From positions 1-15,266 of the forward strand of contig CADWAF010005048.1 in NCBI GenBank assembly GCA_902984215.1: 15,266 nt of DNA, in the 5' to 3' direction. Origin of the DNA: Willaertia magna (taxonomy: Eukaryota; Heterolobosea; Eutetramitea; Acrasida; Naegleriidae). The translations under genes and the position numbers were made by a program. The notes beneath the pieces are model-generated. The model was not told where the DNA came from. It worked only from the letters and a program-made list of their open reading frames with translations, and made no database searches. Positions 1 through 6,510 of the stretch are shown one piece after another (the first letter of the stretch is position 1; every line of letters begins with the position of its first letter).

Positions 1-28
1 ATTGCCTTATTAAAAATAATATTTATAT

Positions 29-1614
29 TTAATCTCTTCTTTTAACTAAAACCCTTAGTCCATGTGGTCTTGTAGTTATAGTTGTTTTTGGAGTAATCCT
101 ATCCTTTTCATTAGATTCATCATTCAACAAAATAAATTGATATTTTTGTAACATTTTAGCTAACAACATACAAGTTTCCTTTTGTGAAAATTCAAATCCA
201 AGACACTTTCTTGTTCCCATTGCAAATGGAATAAAGGTGAAATTACTTTCACTCTTTTGTCTAAATTCTTTTTCTAAAAATCTGTCAGGATTAAATGTAT
301 CTGGATTATCCCAATATTTATCATTTCTATTTGTAGCATAAATATGTGCAACAACTAAAGTATCTTTTGGTATTTTAAATTTACCTGATAATGTGACATT
401 CTTCTTTGCATCTTTTGCTACAGCATATATTGGAGGATGTAATCTTAAAGTTTCTAACATGATACATTTAAGATAAACTAATACATCATTATTGTAATCT
501 TCTGGTGTTGGATTATTTGTTCCAATCATTTCATCAAGAATCTTTCTAGCTTTATTTTGAATATCTTGATTTTTAGCTAATTCATAAGTTATCCATTGTA
601 AAGTTGTAGCAGTTGTCTCATGTCCTTAATATAATTAAAAAGATGAATTCTAATACATTTTAATAGATACTTACCTGCTAATAAAAAGATAAAAGCATTA
701 CTTTTTAATTCTTCGTTGGTTAATTTTGATTTATCATCTTCTTGTTTGAAATTTGCTTTTACTAATGAGCTTAATAAATCACATCTGTCAATGTCACCAG
801 TACCATTTTCTAATTCTTCATGTCTTTTCTTAATAATTTTATCTAAAGTGTCACTAATTAATTTATAATCTTTATCTACACCGGTTATTTTATAAACTAT
901 TTTTTGTATTGTTTCATTAGTAAATATCTTTCTAATAACCAATCCTTTAAATAATAAAACTTCTATTGCTTTTCTAAACTCTTTACCATCTTTAGCGTCT
1001 GAGAAAACACCAAAATCTAAATCAAATGCTGTTTTACCCAAAATATCTAAAGTGACATCTGTGTAATCACTGACATCTAATTCAAATCCTTTATTGTTAT
1101 TTTCATTTAAAATAATATCCCATTTCTTTGAAAATAAAAGATCTGTTGACTCAACTGCAACTTTACACATATATTCTAAACTGTTATTATCGACAGCATG
1201 ATAACAAACATTGTGATGTCTTTTCCATTCTTCATCGTTTAATGCTGTCAAAATGTTTTTTCCAAACACATTCATTAAATCATAATCATGTTTAGGTTTA
1301 GTGAAATCATGACCTTTTGTTACGAAATATTCTTTTAATAAATTCTTATCACAAATAAATAAATAATTACGATCAGGGAATGTAATTCTAAATGTTTTTG
1401 TTTCTTTCTCTCCAATAGTATTGGCGAGATTAAAAGTCTCAACAAAACTACCAATAAAGAAATAAGGACTTAAGATTGGAATTTGAACAACAGATTCTAA
1501 TGGTTGAATAACACCTGGAATATCTTTCATTGCATAATAGTTTTTAATGAAAGAAATTAATTTAACCATCAAATAGGTTAGAAGAAGAGCTAATATTGTC
1601 CCCAATACCATCAT
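29..1614 (-). CDS. Cytochrome P450 monooxygenase, ER-anchored
   Basis: Two exons, 1614-675 and 624-29 on the minus strand, give 511 residues, a normal length for a microsomal P450. The N-terminus has a hydrophobic anchor (about residues 2-24) and then a Pro-containing stretch. Splicing rebuilds the I-helix oxygen-activation motif AGHETT (313-318), with the intron inside the Gly codon. Next come the K-helix ExxR (E371, R374), a PDRF element (426-429) and the heme loop FAMGTRKCLG, with Cys454 as the axial thiolate ligand. These are the hallmarks of an active heme monooxygenase fed by NADPH-P450 reductase on the ER membrane. The substrate cannot be read from sequence; sterol, fatty-acid or xenobiotic oxidation are all possible. 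Start: two adjacent ATGs (1614 and 1611) precede the anchor and the first is used. It lies downstream of UGDH on the same strand, 171 bp away, with no evident pathway link beyond both classes occurring in detoxification. Confidence 0.97.
625..674 (-). other. Spliceosomal intron of the P450 gene
   Basis: 50 nt, phase 1, donor GTAAGT and acceptor AAG. Removing it joins LLAG to HETTATT and restores the P450 I-helix motif. If retained, it shifts the frame and the protein ends before the heme-binding loop. Confidence 0.95.
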
Positions 1615-1785
1615 CTCGTTGTGTGAAATTTTTTTGATTGTTGATTTTTTTATTGAATTGGTGAAATATTACTGTTCCCTTTCACTTTTTCTAGTCAACC
1701 CGGGAAAATTGTTGGATATAAAAATAAAACAATTAGCTTATTGTAATGAATGACAATGATTTATTGGAGTTATCAAGTTCTGAAA
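1615..1785. promoter_or_regulatory. UGDH-P450 intergenic spacer
   Basis: 171 bp holding the UGDH 3' end and the P450 promoter, both on the minus strand. It contains a CCCGGG palindrome at 1699-1704, unusual in such AT-rich DNA, and T-rich tracts next to the P450 start. No certain TATA box is seen on the minus strand. A short plus-strand ORF that begins here and runs into UGDH is an antisense shadow. Confidence 0.4.
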
Positions 1786-3298
1786 TTACCAATCTGCTGG
1801 ACTATTTTCAACTTTACCAATTTGATAAACATCAAAACCAATCTTTTCTAATTCTTCTTTATCTAAAAGATTTCTTCCATCAAAGATATAAGCAGGTTTC
1901 TTCATACTTTCAAAAATCTTTTTATAATCATAAGTTTTAAATTCATCCCATTCAGTTAAAATTAAAACAGCATGAGCATCATTAATTGCACTGTAAGGAT
2001 CTAAGGAAGCAGTAACTTGAGAAGTAACCATTTCACTTTCTGGAGATTGATGTAAATGTGCACTAAAATCACCATCATAACAACCATTCATAATCCTCTT
2101 TAAATCATCCATTATTTGTTCTTCAGGTACTTTAGGATCATAAATATGTAAATTAGCACGTTCTTCTAATAAAGATTTACAAATATAAATACTACTTGAT
2201 TCCCTAGTATCAGCTGTATCTTTCTTAAATGCAAAACCTAATACAGTAATCTTTTTATTTGAAACTGTATTAAATAATTTATGAATAACTTTCTTTGCAA
2301 ATCTTTCTCTTTGATAATTATTTATCTTAACAATATTATAGAAATATTCTGCAACTTCAGGTAAATGATAATGTTCAGCTAAATAAACTAAATTCAAAAT
2401 ATCTTTTTGGAAACAACTTCCTCCAAATCCAACAGAGGCTTGTAAGAATTTTGATCCTATTCTTGTATCCATTCCGACAGCATATGAAACTTGTTGAATA
2501 TCTGCTCCAGTCTTTTCACATAAGGCTGAAATAGCATTAACTGATGAAATTCTTTGAGCTAACATACAATTAGCAACTAATTTACTTAATTCACTAGACC
2601 ATAAATTAGTTGAAAGAATTCTTTCTTTAGGAACCCAACGTTCATAAATTGAAGATAAAGTTAAAATTGCTTGAATATTTTCTCCTCCGATTAAAACTCT
2701 ATCTGGTTGTTTTAAATCTTTAATTGCTGTACCTTCAGCTAAAAATTCAGGATTAGAAAGTATATCAAATTGTACATCATTAGTTGATTCTAAAATCTTT
2801 TTTAAAGCAATTGATGTTCTAATAGGAACAGTACTCTTTTCAACAATAATTTTTCTACCACTTTTAACTTTATCTCTTAATTGTCTTGCACATAATTCTA
2901 AATACTTTAAATCTGCTGCTCTTCCTTTACCAATACCATAATGTTTAGTTGGTGTATTTACTGAAAAGAAGATAACATCTGCATCTAAAATTGCTTTATC
3001 ATAATCTGTTGTGAAAAATAGATTTTTGTCTCTTCTTTCAAAAACAATTTCATCTAATCCAGGTTCGTATATTGGTAATTTTTCACTATTCCATTGATCA
3101 ATTCTTCTTTGATTAACATCATAAATAAATACTTCAATATCATGACAATAATATGCTATTATAGCCATGGTTGGACCTCCGACATATCCAGCACCTTTAT
3201 ATTGTTGTTATTATTCATTGACAATCGTTTTAAAACTTACCAATGCAAGCAATTTTCTTAACACCTAGAGGTAAACAATTATCAGAAGAAGCAGACAT
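1786..3298 (-). CDS. UGDH: UDP-glucose 6-dehydrogenase
   Basis: Oxidises UDP-glucose to UDP-glucuronate with two NAD+ in the cytosol, supplying precursors for glycans, and for UDP-xylose where that pathway exists. Exons 3298-3241 and 3194-1786 give 488 residues, close to the animal enzyme (about 494). Splicing builds the Rossmann nucleotide-binding GAGYVGG (20-26), split by the intron inside Gly20. Further family landmarks are [34 protein letters not shown], and [10 protein letters not shown] with catalytic Cys280 and neighbouring Asp284. The Lys of SSELSKL (224) and the C-terminal UDP-binding region ([30 protein letters not shown]) are also present. Nothing essential appears to be missing. 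The start at 3298 gives a short MSASSDN leader before the first strand; the internal Met29 would cut into the dinucleotide motif, so the two-exon model is preferred. It is divergent from TMEM218 across 183 bp. Confidence 0.99.
3195..3240 (-). other. Spliceosomal intron of UGDH
   Basis: 46 nt, phase 1, donor GTAAGT, acceptor AAG. It interrupts the first Gly codon of the GxGxxG motif; splicing gives ACIGAGYVGG. Its length is not a multiple of three, so retention shifts the frame. Confidence 0.96.
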
Positions 3299-3481
3299 TT
3301 TTTGTTTTAGAAACAATTCGCTTTTCTCTTGTCCTTTTCTTATTATGTTTTAGGAAGTGAGAAGTTTCTTGGATACGTTAAATATCATATCCTTTCACCT
3401 AGAGAAAAAGGATGTTTCAGTTTGAGTGAACCTGTAATGTTCATCCCTCAGATTTGGTTTCCAGAGTAGAAAAGAAGAAAA
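3299..3481. promoter_or_regulatory. Divergent promoter region between UGDH and TMEM218
   Basis: 183 bp between two start codons that point away from each other, so it must carry the promoters and 5' UTRs of both genes. The TMEM218 side is purine-rich just before its ATG. I see a weak inverted repeat (GGATA...TATCC) but no clear TATA box and no convincing RFX-type X-box. Confidence 0.55.
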
Positions 3482-3939
3482 ATGAGCGAGCCTGTTGTTG
3501 CTTCTGGTGTGTTATCGGGATTAGGGATTGGTTATGGATTTTTAGTTTTCATTATTACTTGTGTGGTTAGCACGGGATTGTCGTTTTGTTGTTGTTTTGT
3601 TAGGGATAAGATGAAGAAACTGTAAGTAAAATAATGTTAACCATTGAGGGAACGAATAACTTAATAATTAGATTATTTGTAGCATTAGCTATATTCCTTC
3701 CCGTATTTATATTTCTATTCTTTTTATTGTCCCCCAAACTTCCCCTTACCTTAACACAGGAAGAATTAAAAAAGTATACCTCATCTGGTAGAGTTGATGA
3801 TTTCCTCTATGTTAGATGGTTTTTTGCTGCAGTTATTATTATCGCTGTTTTTATTTTCATTCCTTATTATTTAAAGCTTATTATATTCTATCCAGTTTAT
3901 GCAAAACCATTAAATCCATACAAAGTGAAGGAGGAGTAA
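3482..3939 (+). CDS. TMEM218: TMEM218 homologue, ciliary transition-zone membrane protein
   Basis: Exons 3482-3621 and 3672-3939 give 135 residues. Unspliced, this reads as a 47-aa ORF ending in TAA followed by a separate 101-aa ORF. A 50-nt GTAAGT...TAG intron joins them in frame as KMKKL-LFVALAIF. The product has three hydrophobic segments: about 10-40 (with a CCC cluster), 48-67 and 91-118. Its C-terminal third matches what I recall of human TMEM218 (115 aa): a VDDFxxxR motif before the last membrane span, and the ending PVYAKPLNPY against PIYAKPLHSY. In animals TMEM218 belongs to the ciliary transition zone, acting with TMEM67 in the Meckel/Joubert module. By inference this organism builds flagella. 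It has a slightly longer N-terminus and a short charged tail (KVKEE) beyond the family end. It converges on the next gene, with 25 bp between stop codons. Confidence 0.85.
3622..3671 (+). other. Spliceosomal intron of TMEM218
   Basis: 50 nt, phase 2, donor GTAAGT, acceptor TAG. The donor overlaps the apparent TAA stop of the first small ORF, and the intron contains the ATG that would start the second. Length and donor match the other introns in this window. Splicing is what makes a full-length TMEM218-like protein. Confidence 0.88.
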
Positions 3940-3982
3940 CATTTTATCAACAAAAACAATCTTTTTATTCTTCTTTCACTTT
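3922..3982. repeat. Imperfect inverted repeat at two convergent gene ends
   Basis: The last 18 nt of TMEM218 (3922-3939, AAAGTGAAGGAGGAGTAA) match the last 18 nt of the opposing gene (minus strand 3982-3965, AAAGTGAAAGAAGAATAA) at 15 of 18 positions. All three differences are at synonymous third-codon positions, and both encode KVKEE-stop. A 25-nt spacer separates the arms. Confidence 0.8.
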
Positions 3983-5311
3983 TGCTGCTTCTTCCTTCTT
4001 TTTTGATTCCACTAAGAATGAAACTAAAGGTTCTTGTAATACTCCAAATAAGATTTCAGGCAATACAACAAATCTAATTGCACGATAAAGATAAAACCAA
4101 ATAACAAAACCAAAAGCATTTAAATATTGTTGGGAGAGTAAATGAACAAAAGGTAATCTAATAGTTTTACGATTTTCATCAAATTTACCCTCAAACCAAC
4201 TTGTAAATCTAGTTTTAAATGAAGTAATTAAGGAATCTCTATAAAATCCAGTATATGCACTATAAAGAAGTATTAATGATATTAATTTAGCCTTTCCTTT
4301 TGGTGCAATTGATTTAATTCTATTAAATCTAAAGAATGATACAGATGCAATTGTTGAAAGAGCAAATATTTTATAGAAGAGAGGAATTGGAATCATATCT
4401 GAAGGTTTTCTAATTACTTCAAGACCAGGTGCAAGAGTTGTACTATTATTATCACTACCATTTGGTTGATCGAGATGGTCATCCTTTTTGTCATCACTTA
4501 ATGTTTCTGGTTCAGCAGTTGAATTATCTTCTATTAAGTGATTTAGGTTGGTATTGTTACCACTTTCTTCTATTATCACATCATTGTTTACTATTTCTCC
4601 TTCCAAAGTATCAATAACTTTATTTCTTAATTCAATAGAAGAAGCATCTTTTAAATCTTTTGCAATCCATGAAAGAACTAATTTCATTTTGTCATCAATT
4701 ATTGGAATAGAATCTGCATGTTTTTGTAATGTTAAAATATCATCTAATAAAGAAGTTTCATAAAATTCTTTAGTATAATATTTAACTTTAAGTAATTTAT
4801 GAACTGAAGTTAAAAATAAATGTAATTGTTGTAATTCTTCATCTGTCAAAGTAATTTTGTCACCACTATTTTCTTCATTAAAAGAATTAGCCAATAACTT
4901 TAATTTTTCTGTTAATTGGTCAGTCTTTAATTTATTATAATTATATTTTTCATATAAAATTCCAATAAAATTAATAATTAAAAAAGCACTTCCTCCATAT
5001 AAAAATAGATAATATAATTTTGCTCTATGTCTAAAAGGATTGTCTGATTTCTTTCCTTGTTGTTGATTATTTGTGTTATCCAAGTTTTGATCTGGAAGAG
5101 TTATTTTCGGCATATTTAAAGGATTTTCAATGTTAATTTTACCACCTTCAATTTCTCTTGAAATAAGATCATTATGAAAAGAAGAAGATTTATTATTAAT
5201 AAATGATAAAAAAGAATTTTGGTTTGTGAATTTTATGGCAAAATAATTACAACAAGAATTATTAACATAAAAATTTCTTTTCCCTTTTTTTATAGAAACA
5301 AGTCTTTTCAT
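3965..5311 (-). CDS. Unrecognised multi-pass membrane protein, possibly mitochondrial
   Basis: 448 residues in a single exon; I do not recognise the family. The first 30 residues are basic with hydroxylated and aromatic residues and no acidic residue, like a mitochondrial presequence. A membrane segment lies at about 99-120. A helical, charged soluble region follows (about 125-240), then an acidic, Asn/Ser-rich linker (about 240-295). Three more hydrophobic segments lie at about 311-327, 343-357 and 398-418, and the tail is Lys/Glu-rich. The start at 5311 sits only 16 nt after the CMC1 stop and has an A-rich upstream context. A later Met67 would remove the presequence-like part but keep all membrane segments. 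The CMC1 and LYR-protein neighbours are compatible with a mitochondrial role, which is inference only. Confidence 0.82.
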   Translation of the reverse strand: MKRLVSIKKGKRNFYVNNSCCNYFAIKFTNQNSFLSFINNKSSSFHNDLISREIEGGKINIENPLNMPKITLPDQNLDNTNNQQQGKKSDNPFRHRAKLYYLFLYGGSAFLIINFIGILYEKYNYNKLKTDQLTEKLKLLANSFNEENSGDKITLTDEELQQLHLFLTSVHKLLKVKYYTKEFYETSLLDDILTLQKHADSIPIIDDKMKLVLSWIAKDLKDASSIELRNKVIDTLEGEIVNNDVIIEESGNNTNLNHLIEDNSTAEPETLSDDKKDDHLDQPNGSDNNSTTLAPGLEVIRKPSDMIPIPLFYKIFALSTIASVSFFRFNRIKSIAPKGKAKLISLILLYSAYTGFYRDSLITSFKTRFTSWFEGKFDENRKTIRLPFVHLLSQQYLNAFGFVIWFYLYRAIRFVVLPEILFGVLQEPLVSFLVESKKKEEAAKVKEE

Positions 5312-5327
5312 TTTTTTCTTTAAAAAC

Positions 5328-5794
5328 TTATTCTTTGGTTTGTTGTTGTTTTAATCTCTCTTCTATTCTTCTCTCTAGTTCTTTCTTTAAATCATCATAT
5401 GAAACTTTCCTTGCCAACTCTCCTTTTAAGAAAGCTCTCCTCATTTTGTATAAATTTTCATCATTTAAACTATAATTCAAATTTTAATAAATTCAAAAAT
5501 ATTGAAAGAATAAACATACTATATAGAAATACAATCATTTAAAGCAATTTGTTCGTCTCTACATTTAAAAGCAATAGAAACAAATTTATCTTTTGTACAA
5601 TCCGCAAAATTTTTAAATTGTACTTTACATCGTTTAATTCCGTATTTCTTTAATCTAAGTTTTAATGCTTCATCTGCTTGATTAGGAACTTTAGCTTTCA
5701 CTTCTGCATCGGTCATCTTATCTATCGTTTCTGGATCAATTACCATACGATATCTTTCCTTAGTTTCTGGGGTTGTTATTTGTTGTTCACTCAT
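5328..5794 (-). CDS. CMC1: CMC1-like twin CX9C mitochondrial protein (COX assembly)
   Basis: Exons 5794-5520 and 5469-5328 give 138 residues. The core is two CX9C motifs, Cys56/Cys66 and Cys78/Cys88, separated by 11 residues, the same spacing I recall for human CMC1. This is a helix-turn-helix (CHCH) fold held by two disulfides and imported through the MIA40 route. After splicing, NDCISIYLNDENLYKMRR aligns with the CMC1 segment KECLTAYYNDPAFYEECK. CMC1 acts in the intermembrane space in cytochrome c oxidase assembly, stabilising early COX1 with COA3/COX14. The N-terminal extension (about 40 residues) and a charged C-terminal coil (KKELERRIEERLKQQQTKE) differ from the animal protein. Without the intron the ORF would end at TAG just after the second CX9C. 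The stop is 16 nt from the next start on the same strand. Confidence 0.92.
5470..5519 (-). other. Spliceosomal intron of CMC1
   Basis: 50 nt, phase 2, donor GTATGT (the only non-GTAAGT donor here), acceptor TAG. The TAG that ends the unspliced ORF overlaps the donor. Splicing adds the conserved Y-x-ND-x-x-x-Y segment after the second CX9C. Confidence 0.9.
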
Positions 5795-6024
5795 TTTTAA
5801 AAAGTCGATAATAATTGTTGTTATGGCGAAACTAATTATAAGCCTTAAGGGCTGTTGTAGTGTAATAATTATTGAGTTTTGAAAAGAAGATAGATTTTAT
5901 TGAATATTTACTAAATAACCTTGAGGTGAAGAATTATTTTCAATTGTTAAAGTTCTTGTGGTCAATTGTGTTTTTTAAATTTCAAATATTTTTTTATGAT
6001 TTACTGTGCCTATCGTTTGGTCTA
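5795..6024. promoter_or_regulatory. CMC1 upstream region and LYR-gene 3' flank
   Basis: 230 bp between two minus-strand genes. It should contain the 3' UTR of the LYR gene and the promoter of CMC1. A perfect CCTTAAGG palindrome lies at about 5843-5850, in the context AGCCTTAAGGGCT. Plus-strand ORFs here are short, T-rich, overlap the LYR gene and have no protein-like features. Confidence 0.4.
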
Positions 6025-6477
6025 TTATTGTTCCCACAAAGGATTATATCCTCGCATAGGTCCTTCTTGGAAATACTGTCTTTTGAGTAAATATTCATGT
6101 CTTTTTAGTTGGTCTGGATCTACATTTCCCATTCCCCAATTTTTCCAAGTTGCTTTATCTTGTTTTGTGATAATTGCGTTTACTTCATTTTGGTCCATCC
6201 ATTCATCTCCAACTTTAATTAATTTTGTTACTCCTTTATTATCTGTATTTACAGCATGTTTACGTTTTGGTGTTATCATGCACAAGTAACCGTATTTATC
6301 TTCTGCTTGTTTTATATATTTTTTAATTTGTTCAACATCTGTCTCTTCTTTATTCTTTCTAAATGTTGTTTTTATTTCGTTTATTATATTTTCTCTCTTA
6401 GATAGTGGCGTTAACAATTCCGACTGTTTTAATAACTTTTTATACAATGACAAAACCTGCACCTTTCTAAAGGACAT
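6025..6477 (-). CDS. LYR-motif protein (Complex1_LYR family), C-terminally extended
   Basis: 150 residues from the ATG at 6477; the TTG one codon upstream is not a plausible start. The N-terminal 70 residues follow the LYR plan: QVLSLYKKLLK with the LYR-equivalent at 11-13, a charged helix, then the conserved FRKN (39-42) and a third helix ending near 65. The match is closest to ISD11/LYRM4 (recalled: QVLSLYRAMLR...FRENK) and to the similar MIEF1 microprotein. LYR proteins are three-helix mitochondrial matrix proteins that bind acyl carrier protein and serve cysteine desulfurase (ISD11), respiratory-complex assembly or mitoribosome assembly. The C-terminal 80 residues (WMDQNE, WKNWGMGNVDP, RHEYLLKRQ, EGPMRGYNPLW) are absent from ISD11, so this may be another subfamily. 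An NDUFB9-like subunit is possible but usually longer. It is divergent from NUP133, with 33 bp between start codons. Confidence 0.85.
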   Translation of the reverse strand: MSFRKVQVLSLYKKLLKQSELLTPLSKRENIINEIKTTFRKNKEETDVEQIKKYIKQAEDKYGYLCMITPKRKHAVNTDNKGVTKLIKVGDEWMDQNEVNAIITKQDKATWKNWGMGNVDPDQLKRHEYLLKRQYFQEGPMRGYNPLWEQ

Positions 6478-6510
6478 CAAGACTTTTTTTTATTGTTGGC
6501 GCCAAAAAAA
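6478..6510. promoter_or_regulatory. 33-bp divergent spacer (LYR gene / NUP133)
   Basis: Only 33 bp separate the two ATGs, so promoter elements or transcription starts must lie here or within the coding regions. The spacer has T-rich and A-rich arms around a GC core. Both ORFs can be read a few codons further upstream only from non-ATG codons, which I reject as starts. Confidence 0.6.
6496..6505. promoter_or_regulatory. Perfect palindrome TTGGCGCCAA, E2F/DP-like site
   Basis: A 10-bp perfect palindrome with a GC-only 6-bp core inside very AT-rich DNA, centred between the start codons of NUP133 and the LYR gene. It matches the classic symmetric E2F/DP consensus TTTGGCGCCAAA except for the outermost left base. 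Function is inferred. Confidence 0.5.

Noticed and set aside
1746..1940. Plus-strand 64-codon ORF over the UGDH 3' end
   Set aside because: Antisense shadow of a fully conserved enzyme, with low-complexity Phe/Leu/Tyr-rich sequence.
3299..3481. RFX X-box for the ciliary gene TMEM218
   Set aside because: No sequence fits the GTNNCC-N1-3-GGNAAC pattern, and RFX factors are not expected outside opisthokonts and amoebozoans.
3482..3625. Stand-alone 47-aa ORF before TMEM218
   Set aside because: Its stop overlaps a GTAAGT donor, and splicing a 50-nt intron joins it in frame to the next ORF to complete a recognisable family.
5872..6289. Plus-strand ORFs over the LYR gene
   Set aside because: T-rich antisense reading of a conserved gene; hydrophobicity only reflects base composition.
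6478..6510. Non-ATG (TTG) starts extending the LYR and NUP133 ORFs
   Set aside because: ATG codons exist a few codons downstream with A-rich context; eukaryotic TTG initiation is not credible here.
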